Assembly (NCBI GenBank): GCA_045123185.1
Contig: JBGVIL010000026.1
Coordinates: 200,105-264,104 of the forward strand
Origin: UBA1231 sp045123185
GTDB taxonomy: Bacteria; Bacillota_I; Bacilli_A; ML615J-28; CAG-313
DNA: 64,000 bases
Direction: 5' to 3'
The notes under the pieces were generated by a model, which made no database searches, was not told the origin of the DNA, and was given only the letters and a program-made list of their open reading frames with translations. The position numbers and the translations under genes are program-made. Positions within the stretch are counted from its first letter, which is position 1. Each line of letters opens with the position of its first letter. Shown piece by piece: positions 25,488 to 33,490 of this stretch.

Positions 25488-26519
25488 ATGACAAAATTAG
25501 AAGAAATGCTGCTAACTGCAAAATCAGAAATTGAAGCTTGCACAAGTCACACAGAATTAAATGACAAAAAAGCATTTTATCTTGGAAAAAAGAGCCCATT
25601 AAATGAGTTAATGAAATCAATGGCTACTTTATCAGTTGAAGAAAAGAAAACACTTGGAATGGAAATCAACAATTTCAAAAAACAAATTGAAGAATTAGTT
25701 GCTATTCAAAGAAAAGCTATTGATGATGCAATGATTCAAGCAAAACTTGAAAGTGAAACTATTGATGTTACAATGCCTGGAAAAGTAGTTCAAACAGGAA
25801 CAATTCATCCACTTCGTAAAGTTATTGAAGAACTAGAAGATATTTTCTTAGGTATGGGATATAATGTTGCTGAAGGGCCTGAAGTTGAATTTGATAAATA
25901 CAATTTTGAAATGTTAAATGTTCCAGTAGGACACCCTGCTCGTGATATGCAAGATTCATTCTATGTAACTGAGAATACATTATTAAGAACTCAAACATCA
26001 TCTGTTCAAGTTAGAACACTACTTGCTGCAAAAGGAGAACCAATTAAAATTGTTTGTCCAGGTCGCGTATATCGTAGAGATGATGACGATGCTACACATA
26101 GCCATCAATTCATGCAAATTGAAGGTTTAGTAGTTGATGAAGATATTACATTATCAGACTTAAAAGGGACACTAAAAGCTGTTGTTAAGAAAATGTTTGG
26201 TGAAGACAGAAAAATTCGTTTCCGTCCATCTTATTTCCCATTTACAGAACCTAGTGTTGAAGTAGACGTTAGCTGTTTTAAATGTGGTGGGAAAGGTTGT
26301 CCAATTTGTAAAAAATCTGGTTGGATTGAAATCTTAGGTGCAGGGATGGTTCATCCAAACGTTTTAGAAATGTCTGGTTATGACACAACAAAATATCGTG
26401 GATTTGCTTTTGGAATCGGTGTAGAAAGAGTGGCAATGTTACGTTATGGTATTGACGATATTCGTAACTTATATATTAATGATACACGTTTCTTAAAACA
26501 ATTCAAGAAAGGAGAATAA
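25488..26519 (+). CDS. pheS: phenylalanyl-tRNA synthetase alpha chain
   Basis: Class II synthetase catalytic subunit of 343 residues. An N-terminal coiled coil (1-~85) binds tRNA. Class II motif 2 appears as GRVYRRDDDDATHSHQFMQIEG, and motif 3 as GFAFGIGVERVAMLRYG. A CxxCGGKGCPIC cluster is present in the catalytic domain. AGGAGG lies four bases before ATG. It is co-transcribed with pheT (one base apart) under the T-box. Confidence 0.97.
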   Translation: MTKLEEMLLTAKSEIEACTSHTELNDKKAFYLGKKSPLNELMKSMATLSVEEKKTLGMEINNFKKQIEELVAIQRKAIDDAMIQAKLESETIDVTMPGKVVQTGTIHPLRKVIEELEDIFLGMGYNVAEGPEVEFDKYNFEMLNVPVGHPARDMQDSFYVTENTLLRTQTSSVQVRTLLAAKGEPIKIVCPGRVYRRDDDDATHSHQFMQIEGLVVDEDITLSDLKGTLKAVVKKMFGEDRKIRFRPSYFPFTEPSVEVDVSCFKCGGKGCPICKKSGWIEILGAGMVHPNVLEMSGYDTTKYRGFAFGIGVERVAMLRYGIDDIRNLYINDTRFLKQFKKGE

Positions 26520-26520
26520 C

Positions 26521-28914
26521 ATGAAAGTCTCATATAAATGGTTAAAAACACTTGCTGATTTAGAAGGCATTTCTTATGATGAATTAGTTAGAGATTTATC
26601 ATTACACATTGTTGAAGTTGATGCAATTGATAAACTTGCTAAAGGAACAAACTTAGTTGTGGCAAAAGTATTAGAAAAAGTAATGCATCCAAATTCAGAT
26701 CACTTATCTATTTGCCAAGTTGATACTGGTAATGGTGTTCTTCAAGTAGTTTGTGGTGCTCCTAATGTTGCTGCAGGTCAAAAGGTTATCTTGGCTTTAC
26801 CTGGTGCTGTATTAGAAGGCGGGACAATTAAACAAGGTGTGATTCGTGGTGTAGAATCAAATGGTATGATTTGTTCTTTAGGTGAACTTAATTTAGAAAA
26901 TAAATATATCCCAGAAGAATTCCAAAATGGTATTTATGTTTTACCAGAAGATGCTCCACTTGGAAAAGACGCATTAGAATATTTAGGTTTAGATGATGAT
27001 ATTATTGAACTTGGTTTAACACCAAATAGAATGGACCTTTTATCTATGAATGGTGTTGCGAATGATGTTTGTGCATTCTATGGTAGAAAAAGAATTTATG
27101 AAGAATGTAATTTAGAAGAATCAGATAAACCAGCTTCTAGTGAAGTAGAAGTAGAACTTCAAACACCTGATTGCTTAACTTATAATGCAAGAGTAATCAA
27201 AAATGTTGAAATTAAAGAATCACCAACGTTTATTAAAAGTCGTTTAATGGCTTCTGGTATTCGTCCAATTAATAATGTTGTTGACATTACTAACTATATC
27301 CTAATGTTATTTGGTCAACCATTACACGCATTTGACCAAGATATTTTAGGCAATAAAATTGTAGTACGTAATGCTTATCAAGATGAAATCGTGAAAACAC
27401 TAGATGATGTTGAAAGAAAACTATCAAGTGATGATATTGTTATAACTGATGGAAAAGAAGTAGTATGTGTTGCTGGTGTAATGGGATGTCAAAATACTGA
27501 GGTTACATCAAACACTAAAAATATCGTTTTAGAAGCTGCTGTATTTAATCCACAAAAGGTTCGTAAAACTTCATCAAAACTTGCTTTACGTAGTGAATCA
27601 AGTGTACGTTTTGAAAGAGGAGTGGACTTAAATCAAACAGTTGAAGCAATTGATTACGCTGCATACTTACTTTCTAAATATGCAAGTGGTACTGTATTAA
27701 ATGGTGTTGTTCATCAAGGTATTGATAAAGTTGAAGATAAAGTAATTGAATTAACTGATAAAGATATTACAAAATATTTAGGTATTTCAATTGAAAGAGA
27801 CGAACTAATTAGATTACTTTCTAATTTAGGATTTAAAGTTTCTGTTGAAAATGAAACATACTATGTTTCAGTTCCTAATAGAAGATTAGATATTTCAATT
27901 AAAGCAGACATTATTGAAGAACTTGCAAGACTTCATGGATATGAATTCTTACAAGAAACATTACCTAAAATGAATAATGTTGGTGAATTAACAGTTGAAC
28001 AAAAACGTCTTCGTACAATTCGTCACACTTTATCAGATTTAGGAATGAATGAAGTTAATACATATGCATTAGTTAGTAAAAAATATAATAGTCAATTTAC
28101 CACACTTCACAAGAAAGATGTTAATCCAATTAAATTGATGCATCCAATGAGTGAAGAACATGAAGAATTAAGACTTGGTTTAATTCCATCAATTATTGAA
28201 GTTGCTGCATACAATATTGCAAGAAAAAATAATGATCTTGCACTATATGAAATTGGTTCTAGATATTATGAAGTAAACAATGAAACACATGAAGAAGTTG
28301 TTTTATCAGGATTAATGACTGGAACATTCAATGGAAATATGTGGAATGGTGGAAAAGAAAAAGTTGATTTCTATTTAGTTAAAGGTTTATTAAAAGTTTT
28401 AGAAGAAAGATTAGGAATCGAATTTAAATATAGTAAGCTAGCCAATGTTGATGTAAATTTACATCCTGGAAGAAGCGCGGAAATTAGATTCCAAAACGAA
28501 GTAATTGGATATGTATCTGCATTACACCCTGCTTATACACATGAAGTTGGTTTAAATGATACATATGTATTTGAAATCTTACTATCTAAGATTTTAAAAC
28601 AAAAGAGTACTATCATTAAATTTACTCCGCTTATTAAAAAACCAACAATTACAAGAGATTTAGCTTTTGTTATGGATAAGAAAACTCAAGTTGGTGAATT
28701 ATGTGAAGCAATTAAAAAGACAAGTAGAGACATTATTTCTAAAGTAGAAGTATTTGACTTATATGAATCAGCTCAACTTGGTAACAATAAATCAGTTGCA
28801 ATTTCAATTAGTTTTGAATCAGATGATAATTTAACTGATGAAATTATTAATGCTAAAATCAAAAAGATCTTAGAAGTTGCCGAATCTAAATTTGGTGCAA
28901 CACTTAGAAATTAA
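26521..28914 (+). CDS. pheT: phenylalanyl-tRNA synthetase beta chain
   Basis: 797 residues, normal length. Order of domains: N-terminal B1, the EMAP/OB tRNA-binding domain near 40-150 (HPNSDHLSICQVD), B3/B4 editing domain near 205-380 (GIRPINNVVDITNYI), B5, the catalytic-like core near 480-690 and the C-terminal ferredoxin-fold anticodon-binding domain from ~705 (KPTITRDLAFVM). It forms the alpha2-beta2 enzyme with PheS. A terminator follows at once. Confidence 0.97.
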   Translation: MKVSYKWLKTLADLEGISYDELVRDLSLHIVEVDAIDKLAKGTNLVVAKVLEKVMHPNSDHLSICQVDTGNGVLQVVCGAPNVAAGQKVILALPGAVLEGGTIKQGVIRGVESNGMICSLGELNLENKYIPEEFQNGIYVLPEDAPLGKDALEYLGLDDDIIELGLTPNRMDLLSMNGVANDVCAFYGRKRIYEECNLEESDKPASSEVEVELQTPDCLTYNARVIKNVEIKESPTFIKSRLMASGIRPINNVVDITNYILMLFGQPLHAFDQDILGNKIVVRNAYQDEIVKTLDDVERKLSSDDIVITDGKEVVCVAGVMGCQNTEVTSNTKNIVLEAAVFNPQKVRKTSSKLALRSESSVRFERGVDLNQTVEAIDYAAYLLSKYASGTVLNGVVHQGIDKVEDKVIELTDKDITKYLGISIERDELIRLLSNLGFKVSVENETYYVSVPNRRLDISIKADIIEELARLHGYEFLQETLPKMNNVGELTVEQKRLRTIRHTLSDLGMNEVNTYALVSKKYNSQFTTLHKKDVNPIKLMHPMSEEHEELRLGLIPSIIEVAAYNIARKNNDLALYEIGSRYYEVNNETHEEVVLSGLMTGTFNGNMWNGGKEKVDFYLVKGLLKVLEERLGIEFKYSKLANVDVNLHPGRSAEIRFQNEVIGYVSALHPAYTHEVGLNDTYVFEILLSKILKQKSTIIKFTPLIKKPTITRDLAFVMDKKTQVGELCEAIKKTSRDIISKVEVFDLYESAQLGNNKSVAISISFESDDNLTDEIINAKIKKILEVAESKFGATLRN

Positions 28915-28942
28915 AAAAAGGAACCTTTTGGTTCCTTTTTTT
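28915..28942 (+). terminator. Rho-independent terminator after pheT
   Basis: Stem AAAAAGGAACC / GGTTCCTTTTT with loop TTTT, ending in T run. Confidence 0.93.
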
Positions 28943-28987
28943 GTTAATACATTTTTTTGCAAAACTATAGGAAAAAAAAGAGATTTA

Positions 28988-28996
28988 TGTTATAAT
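28988..28996 (+). promoter_or_regulatory. extended -10 promoter of the amidase lipoprotein
   Basis: TGTTATAAT: TG one base before TATAAT (28991-28996). The -35 region is poor. Confidence 0.6.
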
Positions 28997-29028
28997 AAGA
29001 ATGTAAAAGAAAGAAAGGATAAAAATAT

Positions 29029-30978
29029 ATGAAAAAGATTTTTAGTTTATTATTAATTTTATTCGTATCAATTACTCTAGTTAGTTGTGATAAGCCTGAG
29101 GATAAGCCAACAACTGATCCTGATGATAGTGGAGTAGTTGAAATCGATTTTGATGCTGAAATTGCAAAAGTAAATATTCCTCCTAGACTTACCAGTAGTA
29201 TCGTATTACCAACAGAACTTGCTGGCGGTGCAATCGAAGTAACATGGGAAAGTTCAAATGAAGATGTTATCGCAAGTGATGGTAGTTTCTTTATGCCAGA
29301 AATCGATACAGATCTAACTTTGACAGCTACTTTTAATTACAATGGAAGTAAAAAAGTAAAGACATATAATGTACAAGCTTATACTAAAGAAAAAGGTTTT
29401 GCTGTTGCATACAAAATGTATTCAGGAGCAGTTCAAAGTGAATACACTTATAGCACACCTTTCTCTGTAGTTAAATATCAAGATTATACAGTTAAATTTG
29501 AATCATTAAACAAATCAGCTCTAAGTGATGAAGGTATAATTGTTCAAAAAGATTTTGACCAAGAAGTAATCGTTAGAATCACAATTACTAAAGGTGATAC
29601 TGGTGCTGAAAGAGTATATTACAAGAGAGTTATTGTAAAACAATATTCTAATGAAACTTACGCTACATATATTGCAGATTGGGCTAAAGAACAATTTAAT
29701 GCTTATGTAAATGGTGAAATTGAATCATTACCAACTCAACATGAAAAATGGCCATCTAAGATTGAATGGACATCTGGTGATAATATTGCGGTTACTAAAG
29801 GCGGTCAATTAATTAAACCTATTGAATATGTTGATGATGCTATTGGCTTAAAAGTTACTTATGGCGCGGTTGCGAAAGAACAAGTAATCATTGAAACTAC
29901 AGTTTTAGTTGAAGGGTTTGGTGGAAACACTGAAGAAGGATTCTTTGATCAATGGTTAGAATACATTATGCCAACTGATATTATTGCTCATAAGAATGTA
30001 TTAAAAGCTGGTACTGATTATTTTGATTATCAATATCCAGTGAATACAGGAGCAGTATTAAACTTAATTAATGGACAACCTTTAACATTTGATAAATCAT
30101 ATTTTATTGATATTGACAATGAAACTGGTTTACAAAAAGCTTGGAGTGGTAAACATCCTGAACTTCCAGATACATTAAGTTCAACAAATGCATCAGCAAC
30201 TAAAGCTAATATTTCAAGTTTAGATGCTTTCTATAATCATTTTAGACCATTCTATGATTGGGAAGTAGATGCATCAACAACTGAAAAACAAGCTCGTTAT
30301 CAAGAATATAAGGCAAGTTTACCAAACGAAGAAAATATTTTATGGATTGTAGTTCATGAATCTGGAATGCCAGGTGCTGGTAATGATGCTGAACTTCTTG
30401 CAAGAATTCAAAGACAACAAGCTGATGGCGAAAGAACATACAGACAAGCTTCTTGGAACTATCAAATTGACCATGAAAAAATCTATCAATCATTTGATGA
30501 TACAGTATACTGCTGGCATGCTGGTGGTGACTATGGTAAATACTTACCACTAGGAAATAGTAATAGTATTGGTATCGAAATGTGTATCAACGAAGATGGT
30601 AACTATGATGGTGCTATGGCACACGATGCAAAACTTGTTGCTCATTTAATGTATAAATATAATTTAAAGATGGAAAATGTTATTCGTCATAATGATACAT
30701 CTGGTAAAATTTGTCCTAACTATATGATCGAAACAAATCGTTATGGTGAGTTCTTAGAAAAAGTACGTAATGAATATAATGCTATTAAGTATTTAAGAGA
30801 TGCTGAAGTAACATGGACTATTTCTGACCCTTCTTTATTTGATAAAGGTCCTCACGGATTATATTACGCAAAAGCAGTTAGTCAATTAACTGAAGTAGAA
30901 GTTACATTAAGAGTTGTAAAAGGTAGTTATACTTTTGAAAAAACTGTATCTATTTCTTTAAGACCGGATGCTAACTAA
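29029..30978 (+). CDS. lipoprotein with N-acetylmuramoyl-L-alanine amidase (Amidase_2) domain
   Basis: Extracellular wall hydrolase, 649 residues, lipobox LVSC. After the signal come an atrophied bacterial Ig-like domain (residues ~42-125: TELAGGAIEVTWESSNEDVI) and a spacer region. The Amidase_2 domain spans about 435-585. Zinc-binding candidates are His in WIVVHESG, His in YCWHAGG and the RHNDTSGKICP motif, where a His/Asp precedes the Lys and Cys of the active site. It should cleave the bond between muramic acid and L-alanine for wall turnover or recycling. Another short beta-rich region ends the protein. AAAGGA precedes the ATG by nine bases. Confidence 0.85.
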   Translation: MKKIFSLLLILFVSITLVSCDKPEDKPTTDPDDSGVVEIDFDAEIAKVNIPPRLTSSIVLPTELAGGAIEVTWESSNEDVIASDGSFFMPEIDTDLTLTATFNYNGSKKVKTYNVQAYTKEKGFAVAYKMYSGAVQSEYTYSTPFSVVKYQDYTVKFESLNKSALSDEGIIVQKDFDQEVIVRITITKGDTGAERVYYKRVIVKQYSNETYATYIADWAKEQFNAYVNGEIESLPTQHEKWPSKIEWTSGDNIAVTKGGQLIKPIEYVDDAIGLKVTYGAVAKEQVIIETTVLVEGFGGNTEEGFFDQWLEYIMPTDIIAHKNVLKAGTDYFDYQYPVNTGAVLNLINGQPLTFDKSYFIDIDNETGLQKAWSGKHPELPDTLSSTNASATKANISSLDAFYNHFRPFYDWEVDASTTEKQARYQEYKASLPNEENILWIVVHESGMPGAGNDAELLARIQRQQADGERTYRQASWNYQIDHEKIYQSFDDTVYCWHAGGDYGKYLPLGNSNSIGIEMCINEDGNYDGAMAHDAKLVAHLMYKYNLKMENVIRHNDTSGKICPNYMIETNRYGEFLEKVRNEYNAIKYLRDAEVTWTISDPSLFDKGPHGLYYAKAVSQLTEVEVTLRVVKGSYTFEKTVSISLRPDAN

Positions 30979-30979
30979 T

Positions 30980-31888
30980 ATGAAATATCAAATTAAATAT
31001 AGTGAAGAAGTACTAAAAGCTATTCAAAACAATCTTCCTGTTGTAGCACTTGAATCAACAATTATATCTCATGGTATGCCTTATCCTGATAACTTAGAGG
31101 TAGCAAGAAAATGTGAAAAAATTATAAGAGAAAATGGTGCAGTTCCTGCAACTATTGCAATTATTAAAGGTCAAATAGTAGTCGGAATTAATGAAGAAGA
31201 ACTAGAATATATGGCTAGTTCTAAGGATATTTTGAAAGTATCAAGAAGAGATTTGCCATATGTAATTTCACAAAAACTAAGCGGTGCAACAACAGTTGCG
31301 ACTACATCTTTAATAGCTAATTTAGCTGGTATACACTTTTTTGCAACCGGTGGAATTGGTGGAGTTCACCGTGGTGTAAGTGAAACTTGGGATATCTCAG
31401 CTGACTTAGAAGAACTTGGAATGACTAATATTTGTGTTGTTTCTGCGGGTGCTAAATCAATCTTAGACTTACCAAAAACACTTGAATATTTGGAAACAAA
31501 AGGGGTTCCAGTAGTCGGATATAATACATCAATTTTCCCCGCTTTCTTCTGTAATGAGAGCTCAGAAAAAGTACCACTAAGACTTGATACACCAAAAGAA
31601 ATTGCTGAGATGATTAAAGTAAAATGGGACTTAGGATTAGATGGTGGAATATTAGTATCTAATCCAATAGATAGGAAATATTCGTTAAGTAAGGAAATGA
31701 TTGATAACGTCATTAATGAAGCAATTTTAGAAATGAATTCACTAAAGATTATTGGAAAAGAAGTTACCCCATTCCTACTTTCAAAGATTAATGAAATTAC
31801 AAAAGGGAACAGCTTAGCCGCTAACAAACAACTAGTTTACTCTAATTGTAAATTAGCTGCTCAAATAGCTAAAGCGTACTTTGAATAA
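30980..31888 (+). CDS. psuG: pseudouridine-5'-phosphate glycosidase
   Basis: Splits pseudouridine 5'-phosphate into uracil and ribose 5-phosphate. About 302 residues. Family motifs: VALESTIISHGMPYP near the N-terminus, GATTVATTSLIA, and FATGGIGGVHRG. The in-frame ATG at 30968 lies inside the previous gene; ATG 30980, just after its stop codon, is preferred. psuG normally pairs with psuK, a PfkB kinase; none is adjacent, though a PfkB kinase lies at 1629. It overlaps the next gene by one base. Confidence 0.92.
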   Translation: MKYQIKYSEEVLKAIQNNLPVVALESTIISHGMPYPDNLEVARKCEKIIRENGAVPATIAIIKGQIVVGINEEELEYMASSKDILKVSRRDLPYVISQKLSGATTVATTSLIANLAGIHFFATGGIGGVHRGVSETWDISADLEELGMTNICVVSAGAKSILDLPKTLEYLETKGVPVVGYNTSIFPAFFCNESSEKVPLRLDTPKEIAEMIKVKWDLGLDGGILVSNPIDRKYSLSKEMIDNVINEAILEMNSLKIIGKEVTPFLLSKINEITKGNSLAANKQLVYSNCKLAAQIAKAYFE

Positions 31889-32130
31889 TGAATTTTATTA
31901 CAAGAAACAAGTATTGGATTTTATTAATTTGGTATTTGATAGTATTCATATTTTTTAAGATTTATAATAATTTTATCTTTAAAAATAACGAGTCAATACT
32001 ATTTATTGTGCTGATTACTATTTTTCCAATTGTGATAGAAATACTAACTAAGATTACATATTTGAAGAACAAAAAAATAGTTTTAAATCGTAAAATTGAA
32101 AGTTTAGATAAAAATAATAAAAAAATTTAA
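31888..32130 (+). CDS. small two-span membrane protein
   Basis: 80 residues, function unknown. Two hydrophobic helices at about 9-28 and 36-54 (YWILLIWYLIVFIFF; ILFIVLITIFPIVIEIL), then a basic, Asn/Lys-rich tail. It begins in the psuG stop (TAATG) and ends before a terminator. Confidence 0.55.
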   Translation: MNFITRNKYWILLIWYLIVFIFFKIYNNFIFKNNESILFIVLITIFPIVIEILTKITYLKNKKIVLNRKIESLDKNNKKI

Positions 32131-32156
32131 ATCAAATTAAACCACAAATAACTTTT

Positions 32157-32184
32157 AACCTGCATGTAAATGCAGGTTTTTTTA
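32157..32184 (+). terminator. Rho-independent terminator
   Basis: A 9-bp stem AACCTGCAT / ATGCAGGTT, loop GTAA, then a T run. Confidence 0.92.
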
Positions 32185-32222
32185 ATGCTTTTAACATAGA
32201 TTTTGATATTTTAAAAATACAA

Positions 32223-32247
32223 TACAAACGTTTACATGTACGTTGTA
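32223..32247 (+). promoter_or_regulatory. imperfect palindrome upstream of the opp-protease operon
   Basis: TACAA-A-CGT ... ACG-TTGTA with a TACATGTA core inside. It lies ~50 bases upstream of the -10 box of the 30-kb operon. A binding site for a regulator is possible; there is no direct evidence. Confidence 0.35.
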
Positions 32248-32294
32248 AGACTTATGAATTGTCTCATTTTTAAAAGTGTGCTAAAATAAGATAG

Positions 32295-32300
32295 TATAAT
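32295..32300 (+). promoter_or_regulatory. -10 element of the opp-protease-lipoprotein operon
   Basis: TATAAT, 38 bases before the first start codon. No good -35 at 17 bases (AAAAGT), so an activator may be needed. Confidence 0.5.
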
Positions 32301-32338
32301 GGGGAAAATATTATTAATTGATAAATGGAGGAAAGGCT

Positions 32339-33490
32339 ATGAAATTTAAGAAAATACTTTTCGTTTGTTTTAGTTTATTTATAATCCAACTAGTAACAGG
32401 TTGTGATAACAACTCTGATGAACCAAAAGGAGTAAAGATTATTTATGAGTTAGAAGGTGGAGTTTACAAAAACTGTTTGAATCCAATTAGGTTCTACTTT
32501 GAGTTTGGCGAAGAAGATATGATGTATATTCAAGACCCAACTACTTTAACTAATGATGCTGTTACAAGATCTGGATATACTTTAGAAGGTTGGTATACAG
32601 ATAAAAACTATACTAAAAAATGGGACTTTGACAAAGACCAGGTTTCTAAAGAAGGTATTACTTTATATGCTAAATGGAAAAAGAATATCATTTATAAATA
32701 CAATGTTTGTTATTATGATAAGCAAAATAATTTACAAATTATTAATTCATATGAAGTACAAGCTGGAGAAAAATTTAATGATTATTTAAATTACGCAAAA
32801 AAACGTAATGATGGATTATACACTCCAATTAGATTCTTAAATGAATCAGGAGAAGTATGGGACGAAAATTTTACTCATCCAGGTGGAGATAGTAATTTAG
32901 AAATAAATGTTATTGTTGAATATATCGAAGGAGATTTTGCATTAGTATCTACTGCAGAACAGTTAAGACAAAATAAAAACAGAAATATCTATTTGCTTAA
33001 TGATATTGACTTAGGTGGTGAAGAGTTCCCACTAAAGGATTATCGTTATAAACTTGTTGGAAACGGAAAAACAATATCTAATTGTATTGTAACAACAAAC
33101 CCAACAAAATATGGTCTAAGTGTAGACCATACACAAGATGATCAAAATAGCTTATATGTAAGTTTATTTGGCAATATAAAAAATGCCACAATAATGGATG
33201 TGACATTTGATAATGTAGTATTTGAAATAAAGTCAACATTTACAAATACTTATAAAATTTATGTTTCACCAATATGTACAAAACTTGAAAATTGTATTAT
33301 TGATAAAGTAACAATTAATGTTACATATAAATGTGTTGAATTACCAAGTGGATTTGACATAGAAGAAAATCTTGTATTTGTAACTGATGAAGCTTACTTG
33401 ATAGATTCAGGAAACAACACAGTTACTAACAATAAAATAAATATTCTAGAAATAAATTTAGGAGGACAAAATGAAAGCGAAACTAATTAA
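32339..33490 (+). CDS. lipoprotein with InlB B-repeat (Flg_new) module
   Basis: Secreted lipoprotein of 383 residues, lipobox VTGC. The start is ATG 32339, seven bases after GGAGG; a TTG seven codons upstream is ignored. Residues ~30-115 form a Listeria-Bacteroides/InlB B-repeat (LEGWYTDKNYTKKWDFD, then LYAKWKKN). The C-terminal half begins with FALVSTAEQLRQNKNRNIYLLNDIDLGG, a pattern of beta-helix GLUG-type surface proteins, and looks cut short. Probable role: adhesion or substrate binding. It overlaps oppA by 20 bases and is the first gene of the operon. Confidence 0.75.
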   Translation: MKFKKILFVCFSLFIIQLVTGCDNNSDEPKGVKIIYELEGGVYKNCLNPIRFYFEFGEEDMMYIQDPTTLTNDAVTRSGYTLEGWYTDKNYTKKWDFDKDQVSKEGITLYAKWKKNIIYKYNVCYYDKQNNLQIINSYEVQAGEKFNDYLNYAKKRNDGLYTPIRFLNESGEVWDENFTHPGGDSNLEINVIVEYIEGDFALVSTAEQLRQNKNRNIYLLNDIDLGGEEFPLKDYRYKLVGNGKTISNCIVTTNPTKYGLSVDHTQDDQNSLYVSLFGNIKNATIMDVTFDNVVFEIKSTFTNTYKIYVSPICTKLENCIIDKVTINVTYKCVELPSGFDIEENLVFVTDEAYLIDSGNNTVTNNKINILEINLGGQNESETN

